Source: Nocardia beijingensis NBRC 16342
GTDB lineage: Bacteria > Actinomycetota > Actinomycetes > Mycobacteriales > Mycobacteriaceae
Direction of reading: 5' to 3'
Assembly: GCF_001612785.1 (NCBI RefSeq)
Contig: NZ_BDBC01000061.1
Span: forward strand, 1 to 64,000
Length of the DNA stretch: 64,000 nucleotides
The notes under the pieces were generated by a model. It was not told the DNA's origin. It worked only from the letters and a program-made list of their open reading frames with translations, and did no database searches. The translations under genes and the position numbers were made by a program. This document shows positions 16,959-25,901 of this stretch, one piece after another; positions within the stretch are counted from its first letter, which is position 1; each line of letters opens with the position of its first letter.

Positions 16959-18281
16959 TCAGGGCAGCGCACCGCAGTTGGACGGAGCGGGCTGGTCGGC
17001 GAGCCGGTCGGTCATCCACTGCTGCGAAGCGCCCAGTGACGGGAAGAACGTCAGCACGTGGGTGACCCGCAGCCCGGTGATGACGCTGGGCAGCTCGGCA
17101 TTCGCGTTCAGCATCACCGGAGCGCCGCCGCCGCACCATCCGGCGGCCAGCTCGTGGACGGGCACGTACGGCGCGCCCTCGTCGAACTGGTTGGAGGCGA
17201 TGAGCACCGGCACCGCGGGCGTGAGCGTGCCGACCCGTTGATCGTTGAACGCCGCCTTCAACACCGGGGACCGGTCGATCACCACGTTGAGCGGTTCCCC
17301 GCTGGTGGTCCACTGCGAGGTGTTCGGGAACTGCTGGGCGAGTCCGAGCGGCACGGCGCACTTGTCCAGCGACTCGCGCAGGATCGCCTTGCCGGTGTCG
17401 TTGAGCTCGGCGTCGAGCACCGGCTGGGTCTCGGGATAGTTGGCGGCGATGCCGTTGAGGATCCACGCGAAGGCCGGTCCGAGCGCGGCCCGCCCGTCGT
17501 TGAAGGCGATGAAGTATTCGTCGTCCACCACCGGGCCGCCGACGTAGGCGCCGCGCACGTTGAGATCGGGGGCGTAGCTCGGCTGGAGTTCGGCTGCGCC
17601 CGCGGAGGCCATACCGCCCTGGGAGTATCCGTACAGCATGACGGGCGAGCCCGGACTGAGGCTGGTGCCCGGCAATTGCAGCGCCGCGCGCGCAGCGTCG
17701 AGCAGCGCGTAGCCCTGAGATTTACGGTTGAGATAGTCGTGCACATCCGGTGTGCCCAGACCGTGGTAATCGGTCACCATCACCGCCATACCGCGGGCCA
17801 GCAGTGTGTACAGCGCCAGCACGTCGTATTCGACGATCACGTCGAATGGCGGCTGGTATTGGATGAATTGCGCCAGCAGTTTCGACGGCGCGCACTGATC
17901 GCCTTGTCCCTTCGTGCCGACCGCGTAGGCGATCAGCGGGCGTGGGCCGGGGCCGGTCCACGGCTGGGACGGTTCGAGATAGGTCCCCGTCACCGCGGTG
18001 CGCGCACCGTGAGTGTCGCTGCTGGTGTACATGACGCGCGTCGACGTCGCCGGGATCTGCCCCGGCTGCCCTGGGACCGAGATCGCCAGCCGCGAGCCTT
18101 CGGTGCGGATGATGGAGCCCGGCGCCCCCGCCGGTGCCGGGGGCGGGATGTAGAAAGCGTCGTCGGCCACGGTGTCCGCGGCCGGTTCCGTCCATGCGTG
18201 TGGGGCTGCGACCGCCCCACCCCCGACCACGAGGAGGGTTCCCGTCAAAGCTGTGGCCAATCTGAGTATGCGGCTCCTCAC
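16959..18281 (-). CDS. Secreted lipase (LIP family, alpha/beta hydrolase)
   Basis: The 440-residue precursor starts with a Sec signal peptide (RSRILRLATALTGTLLVVGGGAVAAP). The mature part has the nucleophile elbow GYSQGG and a secretory-lipase core (IAYAVGTKGQGDQCAPS), with late Asp and His candidates. Such enzymes cleave acylglycerols or other esters outside the cell. The GTG at 18281 is chosen because AGGAAGG precedes it and the signal peptide begins there. It is divergent from a tetR gene, with a strong palindrome between them. Confidence 0.87.
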   Translation of the reverse strand: MRSRILRLATALTGTLLVVGGGAVAAPHAWTEPAADTVADDAFYIPPPAPAGAPGSIIRTEGSRLAISVPGQPGQIPATSTRVMYTSSDTHGARTAVTGTYLEPSQPWTGPGPRPLIAYAVGTKGQGDQCAPSKLLAQFIQYQPPFDVIVEYDVLALYTLLARGMAVMVTDYHGLGTPDVHDYLNRKSQGYALLDAARAALQLPGTSLSPGSPVMLYGYSQGGMASAGAAELQPSYAPDLNVRGAYVGGPVVDDEYFIAFNDGRAALGPAFAWILNGIAANYPETQPVLDAELNDTGKAILRESLDKCAVPLGLAQQFPNTSQWTTSGEPLNVVIDRSPVLKAAFNDQRVGTLTPAVPVLIASNQFDEGAPYVPVHELAAGWCGGGAPVMLNANAELPSVITGLRVTHVLTFFPSLGASQQWMTDRLADQPAPSNCGALP

Positions 18282-18325
18282 GATGCGATCCTTCCTGCGA
18301 TTGGGATACCCCTGGCATCTAGAAT

Positions 18326-18344
18326 CGGATACTGAGAGTATCCG
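18326..18344. promoter_or_regulatory. Operator between divergent lipase and tetR genes
   Basis: CGGATACTGAGAGTATCCG is a perfect 8-bp inverted repeat with a GAG centre. It lies between the lipase start (18281) and the tetR start (18358), placed to repress both. A close relative lies at 16919 beyond the lipase gene. Confidence 0.78.
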
Positions 18345-18357
18345 TAAGGGGTGGAGA

Positions 18358-18990
18358 TTGTCCGGGAATAGCGATGAGTGTCGGCGGCAGGCGGGGGCGG
18401 GGCATTCGCGACCGACGCGAGCGCAGAGCCAGGCGCGAACGCGCGCCGTTTTGATCGCGACCGCCAAGCGGCTATTTCTGGAGGACGGTTATCAGGCCAC
18501 GACCTTGGACAAGGTCGCGAAAGCCGCCGGTTTCACCAAAGGCGCGGTGTATTCCAACTTCCGCACCAAAGACGAGCTGTGTCTGGCGGTGCTCGACGAA
18601 ATTCACGGTGAGCGAGCGGCGGAGGTCGCCGCGATCATCGCCGCGCCGACGGCCGCGCAGCGGCTGAAACGAATGACGGAATGGGCCGAGCGGGTGGTCG
18701 GCGAGCCCAACTGGACGCGGTTGGAATTGGAGTTCGGCGTGCACGCGCGGCGCGACGAGCACCTGCGTGCCGAGTTGGCGCGTCGGCTCGACGACATCGT
18801 GGGCATGGTCGGAGCCGCCCTGCGCGCCACGGACGACCTCGACACTCCGATGCCGCAGGCCGAAGCCGCCGTCGCCGTGCTGGCCCTCGGTGTCGGGCTG
18901 GGCCTGTTCCGGTCGATCGACCCCGGCATCCCGATCGCCGGAATGATCTCCGCGCTGCGCGCCATCGCGGGACTGTCCCCGGACGCCTGA
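18358..18990 (+). CDS. TetR family regulator divergent from the lipase
   Basis: The protein of about 210 residues has the TetR helix-turn-helix TLDKVAKAAGFTKGAVYSNFRTK near residues 48-70 and a C-terminal helical ligand domain. The TTG at 18358 is chosen because AAGGGG precedes it at 7 bases and the operator ends at 18344; no ATG or GTG is suitably placed in frame. It probably represses the lipase and itself. Confidence 0.82.
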   Translation: MSGNSDECRRQAGAGHSRPTRAQSQARTRAVLIATAKRLFLEDGYQATTLDKVAKAAGFTKGAVYSNFRTKDELCLAVLDEIHGERAAEVAAIIAAPTAAQRLKRMTEWAERVVGEPNWTRLELEFGVHARRDEHLRAELARRLDDIVGMVGAALRATDDLDTPMPQAEAAVAVLALGVGLGLFRSIDPGIPIAGMISALRAIAGLSPDA

Positions 18991-19039
18991 GGGGGCGGCG
19001 GTGCCGCGCCTGCTTGCGGTCCCGCGCCGCCGCGCTAAT

Positions 19040-19055
19040 ATAAGTCAAAACTTAT
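19040..19055. promoter_or_regulatory. ArsR-type operator upstream of the SRPBCC-ArsR operon
   Basis: ATAAGTCAAAACTTAT has perfect 6-bp arms around CAAA, lies in an AT-rich patch and precedes AAGGAGG and the ATG at 19069. The position fits autorepression by the ArsR-type protein encoded second. Confidence 0.7.
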
Positions 19056-19068
19056 CAAGGAGGATGTC

Positions 19069-19725
19069 ATGGTGCTGCTCACCGATCCCGCCGCCATCGC
19101 CGGACTCGTGACTCGCGAAGTTCGCACCGGATCGCGCGACGGGATGCCCACCCGGATCGCCGTCGCCCGCCGGGGCTACCCGACCGATCGGGCCGACCTG
19201 TGGAACGCGCTCACCGATGCCGAGCGGATTCCGCGCTGGTTCCTGCCGATCAGCGGCGATCTGCGGGTCGGCGGCCGCTATCAGCTCGAGGGCAACGCCA
19301 ACGGTGTCGTCGAACAGTGCGACGCGCCGGAGCGGTTCGCGGTGACCTGGGAGATGGGACCGCGGATCTCCTGGCTCGCGGTGGTGCTCACACCCACCAC
19401 GGACGGCACCGAGCTGGAGTTGCGGCACGAGGCGCCGGTCGATCCCGAGTTCTGGACGCAGTACGGTCCCGGTGCGGTCGGCGTCGGCTGGGATCTGGCC
19501 CTGATGGGTCTCGGGCTGCACGTGTCGAGCGGAGAAGCGGTGGACCCGGCCGAGGGGCTCGCCTTCCCGACCACGCCGGAGGGGCTGACGTTCGTCCGGA
19601 CGGCGGCTCTCGGCTGGGCGGAGGCGTCCGTCGGTGACGGCGACGACCAGACCGAGGCGAACGCGGCGGCGCAGCGGACCATCGACTTCTATACGGTCGC
19701 CCCGGAGGACGGTTCTCCGGCCTGA
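19069..19725 (+). CDS. SRPBCC (AHSA1-like) domain protein
   Basis: The 218-residue protein has a START-like ligand-binding fold of the AHSA1 type (LWNALTDAERIPRWFLPISGDLRVGG, then WEMGPRISWL). In actinobacteria such genes are commonly paired with a small ArsR-like regulator, as here, where the stop and the next ATG overlap. Function is probably binding or converting a hydrophobic small molecule. A strong AAGGAGG precedes the start. Confidence 0.85.
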   Translation: MVLLTDPAAIAGLVTREVRTGSRDGMPTRIAVARRGYPTDRADLWNALTDAERIPRWFLPISGDLRVGGRYQLEGNANGVVEQCDAPERFAVTWEMGPRISWLAVVLTPTTDGTELELRHEAPVDPEFWTQYGPGAVGVGWDLALMGLGLHVSSGEAVDPAEGLAFPTTPEGLTFVRTAALGWAEASVGDGDDQTEANAAAQRTIDFYTVAPEDGSPA

Positions 19726-20126
19726 TGGATCGGTCTCCGGCGAAGATCTTCGAAGCGCTCGGCGACCCGGTCCGCCGGTTCATCCTCGAACTGGTGGCGG
19801 TCGACGAGCGGCAGGCGGGCGCGCTGGTCGCCGCCGTGCAACAGCGCACCCCGATCTCCCAGCCCGGCGTCTCCCAGCACCTGAAAGTGCTGCGCGACGC
19901 CGGGCTGGTGCGGGTTCGCGCCGAGGGCACGCGGCGGATCTATGTTCTCGATCCGGCGGGTGTCGAGGCCGCGCGGGCCTGGCTGACCGCGTTGGCCGAC
20001 CCGCTGCACCAGTTCGCGCAACCGCTCGACGCGCTCGCGACGGAGGTCGCCCGTGGCAGACGAGCGCGCCGCGGATCCGGTCGAACCGGCGACGCGGACT
20101 CCGGCAGGCGCGCGCGCCACGCGTAG
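19725..20126 (+). CDS. ArsR-like winged-helix regulator
   Basis: The 133-residue protein has a winged helix with IFEALGDPVRRFILELV and the recognition helix SQPGVSQHLKVLRDAGLV. No metal-binding Cys pair is seen, so it is of the SRPBCC-linked, non-metal-sensing type. The C-terminus is Arg-rich. It is the second gene of the operon and probably binds the palindrome at 19040. Confidence 0.88.
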   Translation: MDRSPAKIFEALGDPVRRFILELVAVDERQAGALVAAVQQRTPISQPGVSQHLKVLRDAGLVRVRAEGTRRIYVLDPAGVEAARAWLTALADPLHQFAQPLDALATEVARGRRARRGSGRTGDADSGRRARHA

Positions 20127-20146
20127 TGGCGGGCGCACCGGGATGC

Positions 20147-21406
20147 TCAGCAGCGACCGAACACGACGGCCGCGTTGTGGCCGCCGAATCCGTACGAGTT
20201 GTTCAGCGCGTACTCGATGTGCTGGGTGCGCGCGCTGCCGTGCACGATGTCGAGGTCGATCTCGGGATCCTGGTTGTCGAGGTTCAGCGTGGGCGGCACC
20301 ACCCCGTCGCGCACGCTGAGCACGGTCAGCGCGGCTTCCACCGCGCCCACCGCGCCCACGGAATGCCCCAACGCGGATTTGGGCGCGTAGACCGACGGAT
20401 GGTCGCCCACCGCCGCCCGGATCCCTCTGGCTTCGGCCAGGTCGCCGAACGAGGTGGAGGTCGCGTGGGCGTTGACGTGGTCGATGTCCTTGCCGCTCAC
20501 CCCCGCCGTCTCCAGTGCGCGGCGCATCGCCCGGACGTTTCCCGCACCGTCGGGGTGCGGCAGAACCATGTGATGGCCGTCGGCGGTCAGCCCGGCGCCC
20601 ATCAGCCGAGCCAGTGGTCGCGCGCCGCGCGCCCGCGCGTGCTCTTCGGACTCCAGCACGAATAGCGCGGCGGCTTCGCCGAAGACGAAACCGTCGCGGT
20701 CCCGGTCGAACGGGCGGGACGCGCGCTCGGGCTCGTCGATCCGGGTGCTCAACGCCCGCATCATCGCGAATCCGGCCACCGCCAGCGGGTTGATGCGGCC
20801 TTCCACCCCGCCCGCCACGACCATGTCGGCTTCGCCCAGGATGATCGAACGCCATGCGTGCACCAGCGCCTCGCATCCCGAAGCGCATGCCGAGACGGGC
20901 GCGATCACGCAGGCCCGCGCACCGAGTTCCAACCCGACGACCGCGGCGGGACCGTTCGGCATGACCATGGGCACCGCGAAGGGGGACACCTTGCGGTAGC
21001 CCGACTCCCGCAGCTGATCGTTGGACTCGATGAGCGTGTCGGCGCCACCGAGCCCGGTGCCGATGCAGACGCCGAGGCGGTCGGGATCGACCTCAGGGCG
21101 GCCCGCGACATCCCAGATCCGATTGCCCATGACATAGGCGACCTGCTGGATGTAGGACATGCGGCGCTTCTGGAGGCGATCGAGTTCATCGGTCGGATCG
21201 ACCTCGAATCGTCCGGCGATGTCGACCGGAACCTGGTAGCGCTCGAACTCGGGGTCCTCGACCTTGGCGATGCCGGTCTCCCCGGCCAGCAGTCGTTTCC
21301 ATGTCGCGTCGGTGTCGGCGCCGACCGCGGTCGACATCTCGACAGCGGTCACGACCACGCTCCGCAATTTCCCGTTACTGGTGGAGAAGTTCGTGAAATC
21401 GGACAT
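20147..21406 (-). CDS. Beta-ketoacyl-ACP synthase, KasA/FabF type
   Basis: The 419-residue thiolase-fold enzyme has the Cys-His-His triad: Cys in SACASGCEALVHA, His in NAHATSTSFGD and His in KSALGHSVGA. Its length and N-terminus (KLRSVVVTAVEMST) are close to mycobacterial KasA/KasB, which extend meromycolate chains in FAS-II with malonyl-AcpM. The start at 21406 has GAAGGAG upstream. No acpM, fabD, kasB or accD neighbours are present, so this is an extra, isolated copy with an unknown chain length. Confidence 0.87.
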   Translation of the reverse strand: MSDFTNFSTSNGKLRSVVVTAVEMSTAVGADTDATWKRLLAGETGIAKVEDPEFERYQVPVDIAGRFEVDPTDELDRLQKRRMSYIQQVAYVMGNRIWDVAGRPEVDPDRLGVCIGTGLGGADTLIESNDQLRESGYRKVSPFAVPMVMPNGPAAVVGLELGARACVIAPVSACASGCEALVHAWRSIILGEADMVVAGGVEGRINPLAVAGFAMMRALSTRIDEPERASRPFDRDRDGFVFGEAAALFVLESEEHARARGARPLARLMGAGLTADGHHMVLPHPDGAGNVRAMRRALETAGVSGKDIDHVNAHATSTSFGDLAEARGIRAAVGDHPSVYAPKSALGHSVGAVGAVEAALTVLSVRDGVVPPTLNLDNQDPEIDLDIVHGSARTQHIEYALNNSYGFGGHNAAVVFGRC

Positions 21407-21452
21407 CGAACTCCTTCTTTCGGCTTGTCGGCCCGGATGCTCCGGGAGCACC

Positions 21453-21527
21453 GTTGCCATTCCCGATGAAGTAGTGGTTCTGGACGCGGCGATACCGATG
21501 GATGTGTTCGGATGCCACCCCGACTAG
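21453..21527 (+). pseudogene. Possible N-terminal scrap of a DJ-1/GlxA-type gene
   Basis: The frame encodes VAIPDEVVVLDAAIPMDVFG then stops after five more codons. The pattern of a hydrophobic strand, LD, and IPMDVFG resembles the first strand and helix of GlxA-type AraC regulators. Only about 25 residues remain, so it may be chance. Confidence 0.22.
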
Positions 21528-21703
21528 CAGCTCGGGGCGTGCGCGGTCTCGCCGACGGCGTCGACGTCGGTTCCAGGGTTGTCGTGCGTGACGGTGGCCG
21601 GCCGAAGCTTTATGTCACGCGCAGAATGGGGTGATGCCCGGCTACACGTCCTCCGAAACACCGCCGCCCGAACCGGTGCTCCGAGCGTGCCGCGAGGCGT
21701 GGG

Positions 21704-22993
21704 TCATGGGGTCGCGGCCTCGGTCGGAACGGTGGAACGCGGCCCTCCTTCCCCCGTTTCCTGGTCGCCGTCGGGCAGGGCGCGCGGGACGCCGAAGAGT
21801 TTCAGCAGCGGCGCCGTCATCGCCGTGGTGATCAACGCCATCAGGACCAGCAGCGAATACAGCCGTTCGTCGATGACGCCGATCGTGAGGCCCACGTTCA
21901 GGATCACCAGTTCGGTCAGCCCTCTGGTGTTCATCAGCGCCGCGAGTGCCGCCGACTCGGTTCGTCCGGTCCGGCCGAGGCGAGCCGCCAGATAGGTGCC
22001 GCCGAGCTTTCCCGCGAGCGCGGCGAACATGATCGCGGCGAACTCGCCGATACTGGCGCGGTCGAGTCCGCCCAGGTTCACCTGCAGACCGGCCACCACG
22101 AAGAACGCGGGCAGGAAGATGCTGCTCAACAGTTGCGCGCCGCTGTCGACGGCCGCGCGCAGCCGCCGGGGGAAGACGACCCCGAACAGGAACGCGCCGA
22201 AGATCAGATGCAGCCCGATCCATTCGGTGGCCGCGCCCAGCAGCAGAGCGCCGGAGACGCCGAGGAAGACCATATTGGCCGGGTTCTTCTCGGAACGGGG
22301 GCCTGCGAGGCGGTCCAGGGCGGGACGCACCGCCCACCACAGCACCGCGACCAGCGGAACGAACAGCAGCAACCGCCAGTGGTGACCGAGGCCGGGCCGG
22401 GCGATGCCGATGACCACCGCCAGGACGCACCAGGCCAGGACGTCGTCCAGCGCGGCGCACGTCATGGCCGACTGGCCGAGCCGGGTACCGAGCAGCTTGC
22501 GGTCGTGCAGGATGCGCGCGAGCACCGGAAACGCCGTGACGGCCAGCGCGCAACCGATGAAGAGCGCGAAGTTCAACCGGTTGCCACCGTCGTGCCGGGC
22601 CAACGCCAACACCGCGATGGCGGAACCGAGCGCGAACGGCGTGAGATAGGCCGCGAGCGCGACCGTCGTGACCGATCGCCGCCGTCCGGCGACGGACCGA
22701 AGATCCATCTCCAGGCCCGCGGAGAACATGAAGATCATCACGCCCACGTTCGCGAACGCGGTGAGATACGAACGGATGTCGTGCGGGAAGACGGTCTCGG
22801 ACAAGTGCGCGCCGAGCACCGTGGGGCCCGCGAGTATGCCTGCCACGATCTCGCCGATCACCGGCGGCTGGCCCACCCGTGCGGCGAGCCAGCCCAGCAG
22901 GCGCGCCGCGGCCACGATGAGGACGAGATCCAGCAGCAAGAAGATCATCTGGTCGCTCGGCAACGTCTCGACTCCGTTCGACACCGAGGACAT
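21704..22993 (-). CDS. Cation:proton antiporter, CPA2 (KefB-like) family
   Basis: The membrane protein of about 429 residues has roughly 12 hydrophobic segments and the CPA2 signatures VIGEIVAGILAGPTVLG and ALDDVLAW, the latter carrying the ion-binding Asp pair. It exchanges Na+ or K+ for protons across the plasma membrane. There is no C-terminal TrkA-N domain. The start is uncertain: the ATG at 22993 is used because the first membrane segment follows closely, but the frame stays open to 23152 and no candidate has a clear ribosome site. Confidence 0.83.
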   Translation of the reverse strand: MSSVSNGVETLPSDQMIFLLLDLVLIVAAARLLGWLAARVGQPPVIGEIVAGILAGPTVLGAHLSETVFPHDIRSYLTAFANVGVMIFMFSAGLEMDLRSVAGRRRSVTTVALAAYLTPFALGSAIAVLALARHDGGNRLNFALFIGCALAVTAFPVLARILHDRKLLGTRLGQSAMTCAALDDVLAWCVLAVVIGIARPGLGHHWRLLLFVPLVAVLWWAVRPALDRLAGPRSEKNPANMVFLGVSGALLLGAATEWIGLHLIFGAFLFGVVFPRRLRAAVDSGAQLLSSIFLPAFFVVAGLQVNLGGLDRASIGEFAAIMFAALAGKLGGTYLAARLGRTGRTESAALAALMNTRGLTELVILNVGLTIGVIDERLYSLLVLMALITTAMTAPLLKLFGVPRALPDGDQETGEGGPRSTVPTEAATP

Positions 22994-23313
22994 CGCGGCA
23001 GCGGAATCGACACGGGCACGGGGCATTCGCGTACCGCATCGACCGCAGCGCGGAACCCCCGAAACATGGACTGCCTGCGTTGAGACGATATCGCACCGGC
23101 CCGGTGAGCGAACATGGAGTGATCTATGACATGCTCGCGGTGTCCGGGGCATCGTCGCGAAAGGTGCGAGCGGTTCGTGCTTTTCGTGGGTATCGCCACG
23201 CCCGATGGCCGATGTCGATCGGCCGACACGAGAGCGCTGCTCCGTAAATCCGTGATCGGCAGAAGTTTTGGTTCATAGTTGGTGCTCCGGTCCCCATGGC
23301 GAAGGAGATCTCG
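22994..23313. other. Divergent promoter region between antiporter and protease genes
   Basis: Part of this stretch could belong to the antiporter if it starts earlier (up to 23152). The right half is less GC-rich and ends with GAAGGAG before the protease start. I see no other gene. Confidence 0.4.
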
Positions 23314-24990
23314 ATGCCTACCGTGAATTTCGGTACGAAGGACGATCCTGGTTTCGAGCTGGCGCAGAGCCCCGATCTGATCGTGGTGCGCACGCACAGC
23401 GGACGCGGGATCCGGCGGCAATCGGGGTCGGTGCGCACGCCGCTCGGCGCCGAACTCGACGACGCGACGCTGGTGCAGGCCTACCCGGAGGCCGGGGTGG
23501 AGGTCTACCGGCTGCCCGCGGGGTCGAGGCCGGTGCAGCAGCGCAAGCCGGTGCTCGAGGCCGCGCCGGAGGTGCGGTTCGCCGGGCACGTCCTGGTGGA
23601 TCCCGGCACCGGGGAGCCGGTGCTCTACACGGAGAACATCTTCGTGAAGTTCGTCGACCGCGTCGATCGGGAGCATTGCCTCGCCGTGCTGGAATCGGCT
23701 GATCTGACTGTGAAGCAGGAGGTTTCGTACGCGACCAACGCGTATTTCACGGCGGCGCCCGAAGGCACCGGCCAGCGGGTATTCGACATCGCCGACGCGC
23801 TGCTGAACCGCGACGACGTCGAATACTGCCATCCCGAACTGATCCGCAGCCGCGCCAAGAAGACCATCTTCCCCCAGCAGTGGCACCTGAAGAAGACCAC
23901 CATCGGCGGTGTCACGATCGACGCGCACGCCGGAGTGGAAGCCGCCCACGCCGTCACCCGCGGAGCCGGGGTGACGATCGCGATCATCGACGACGGTGTC
24001 GACATCGACCATCCCGAATTCGCAGGCGCGGAAAAGATCGTCGCGCCACGCGATGTCACGGCGAAGACCGGTGATCCGCGCCCGAAGGACACCTTCGGCA
24101 CCGGACCCGACAACGGTGACAATCACGGCACCGCGTGCGCGGGCGTGGCGTGCGCCAACGGCACGGCCGGGGCGTCCGGGGTGGCGCCGGAGGCGAGGCT
24201 GATGCCGATCCGGCTCGCCTCGGGGCTCGGTTCGCAGGCCGAGGCGGACGCGTTCGTGTGGGCCGCCGATCACGGCGCGGACGTCATCTCGTGCAGTTGG
24301 GGTCCGGCCGACGGCGCCTGGTTCCAGCCGGGCGATCCGGTGCACAACCGGGTCGTGGCGCTGCCCGCGAGCACCAGATTGGCGATCGAGCACGCCGTCA
24401 CCGGTGGACGCGGCGGCAAGGGTTGTGTGGTGCTGTTCGCGGCGGGCAACGGCAACGAGTCCGTCGACAACGACGGCTACGCGAGCTTCGGCAAGGCAAT
24501 CGCGGTCGCGGCCTGCAACGACACCGGTAAGCGCAGTGTGTACAGCGATTTCGGCAAAGCGGTCTGGTGCGCGTTCCCCAGCAGCGACATCGGGCACCGC
24601 CCCTTCGGGCATCCCGACCCGCTCACGCCAGGGATCTGGACCGTGGATCGGCACGGCGCGGCCGGCTACAACCCCGGCACGACGGCGTCGGGCGATGCGG
24701 CGGGCGACTACACCAACGACTTCGGCGGCACGTCCAGCGCGTGCCCCGGGGCCGCGGGGACGGTGGCACTGATGCTGTCGGTGAACCCGGATTTGACCTG
24801 GAGCGAGGTGAAGGACCTGCTGAAGGGCGCCTGCGACCGGATCGATCCGCAGGGCGGCGGCTACGGGGCCGACGGCCACAGCGACAAGTACGGATACGGC
24901 AGGATCAACGCTCTCGCCGCCGTGCGGGCGGCGCGGCCCGCGGCAACCGAGTCCGCGTCGAGCGCGGTGCTCGCCGTGGGAGGAGACTGA
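23314..24990 (+). CDS. Subtilisin-family (S8) serine protease without signal peptide
   Basis: The 558-residue protein has an N-terminal region of about 190 residues, part of which resembles an inhibitor-like prodomain (ENIFVKFVDRVDREHC to DVEYCHPELI). The S8 domain follows with a complete triad: Asp226 (IIDDGVD), His271 (NHGTACAG) and Ser474 (GGTSSACPG). No signal peptide or membrane anchor is seen, which is unusual for a subtilase and suggests a cytoplasmic role. The ATG at 23314 is preferred over one 18 bases earlier because GAAGGAG lies directly upstream. The NYN-type gene follows after four bases. Confidence 0.88.
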   Translation: MPTVNFGTKDDPGFELAQSPDLIVVRTHSGRGIRRQSGSVRTPLGAELDDATLVQAYPEAGVEVYRLPAGSRPVQQRKPVLEAAPEVRFAGHVLVDPGTGEPVLYTENIFVKFVDRVDREHCLAVLESADLTVKQEVSYATNAYFTAAPEGTGQRVFDIADALLNRDDVEYCHPELIRSRAKKTIFPQQWHLKKTTIGGVTIDAHAGVEAAHAVTRGAGVTIAIIDDGVDIDHPEFAGAEKIVAPRDVTAKTGDPRPKDTFGTGPDNGDNHGTACAGVACANGTAGASGVAPEARLMPIRLASGLGSQAEADAFVWAADHGADVISCSWGPADGAWFQPGDPVHNRVVALPASTRLAIEHAVTGGRGGKGCVVLFAAGNGNESVDNDGYASFGKAIAVAACNDTGKRSVYSDFGKAVWCAFPSSDIGHRPFGHPDPLTPGIWTVDRHGAAGYNPGTTASGDAAGDYTNDFGGTSSACPGAAGTVALMLSVNPDLTWSEVKDLLKGACDRIDPQGGGYGADGHSDKYGYGRINALAAVRAARPAATESASSAVLAVGGD

Positions 24991-24994
24991 GGCG

Positions 24995-25399
24995 GTGACG
25001 GCGGACGGTGCCCGGCTGATCGTGGTGGACGCCGCGAACGTCGTCGGGTCACGACCCGACGGCTGGTGGCGCGACCGCTCGGGCGCCGCTCGGCGTCTGC
25101 TGGAGCGAATGACCGGGCTGGCGGAGCGGCTGGCCGAACGCACCGAGGTGGTCGTGGTGCTCGAGGGAGCGGCGAAGGCCGCAGCCGATGCGGCTCCGGG
25201 CACGGGCGGCCCGCGGGTGGTGCGGGCGGACGGTTCGGGGGACGACGCCATCGTCCGTGTGGTGGCCGCGGCTCGCGCGCAGGACGGCGACCGTCCGATC
25301 ACGGTGGTGACGGCCGACGGGGGACTGCGCGAACGTGTGGCGGCTTTCGGTGCGGAGACGGTCGGTCCGCGCTGGCTGCTCGACCGCGTCGGCTCCTGA
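24995..25399 (+). CDS. NYN/YacP-like domain protein
   Basis: The 134-residue protein begins LIVVDAANVVGSRPDGWWRDR and continues with VVVLEGAA, GSGDDAIV and ITVVTADGGLRERV, the acidic-residue pattern of PIN/NYN-type nuclease folds. Actinobacterial relatives are usually uncharacterised, some labelled NTP pyrophosphohydrolase. The GTG start lies four bases after the protease stop, so the two genes are co-transcribed. Nuclease activity is inferred from conserved Asp residues. Confidence 0.72.
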   Translation: MTADGARLIVVDAANVVGSRPDGWWRDRSGAARRLLERMTGLAERLAERTEVVVVLEGAAKAAADAAPGTGGPRVVRADGSGDDAIVRVVAAARAQDGDRPITVVTADGGLRERVAAFGAETVGPRWLLDRVGS

Positions 25400-25488
25400 C
25401 GCGGTCAGCGCGGTGGAGTCGGTATCGCCTTGGTGACGCCCGGCGTTTCACCCGTCCGTCCAGTCCGTTTTGCTGCAGTCTGAGCGGT

Positions 25489-25839
25489 ATGACCGCCTCC
25501 GACGTCGTGGGGATGCCGTTGCTCTACCTGGTCGAGATCTCCGAACCAGGTTACTTCAATCGGCCGTGGTGGAAGATCGCCAGCACCGGCGAGCCGAGTC
25601 AGGTTCGCGCGGCGCTCGCCGAACTGGCCATCCGGGTCGAGCGGGACGTTCAGCGCGCAGGCGGCGCCTGCCGGTGCTGGTACCGCTACGACGTGCGGTG
25701 GTCCGACGGCGCGGTGCTCGAATGTTTCCAGGGCGCGATCCGCTCGATCCTGATTCCCGGTGAGTTGCGCTGCTTGGCCGTCGCCCTGACCTCGGCGACG
25801 ACCGTCGATCTGGGTTCTGCCGAGCGTCCACCGTACTGA
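25489..25839 (+). CDS. Small hypothetical protein
   Basis: The 116-residue soluble protein (LLYLVEISEPGYFNRPWW near the start, then CRCWYRYDVRWSDGAVLECF) is rich in Trp and Tyr. No family is recognised. It follows the NYN gene by 90 bases in the same direction and ends just before a strong terminator, so it closes that transcription unit or forms its own. Confidence 0.6.
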   Translation: MTASDVVGMPLLYLVEISEPGYFNRPWWKIASTGEPSQVRAALAELAIRVERDVQRAGGACRCWYRYDVRWSDGAVLECFQGAIRSILIPGELRCLAVALTSATTVDLGSAERPPY

Positions 25840-25852
25840 GCGGAACCCGGAA

Positions 25853-25895
25853 GATACGCGTAGAGCCCCGAAGGCTTCGGGGCTCTATGCGTATC
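25853..25895. terminator. Long bidirectional terminator between convergent genes
   Basis: Two 21-base arms (25853-25873 and 25875-25895) pair with one mismatch around the GAAGGCTTC tip. It sits between the stop of the small hypothetical gene and the stop of the convergent MFS gene, serving both. Confidence 0.85.
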
Positions 25896-25901
25896 GGCGG
25901 C

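Noticed and set aside
22945..25302. Long minus-strand frame opposite the subtilase
   Set aside because: The plus strand carries a complete Ser-His-Asp protease, and the opposite frame has no recognisable features.
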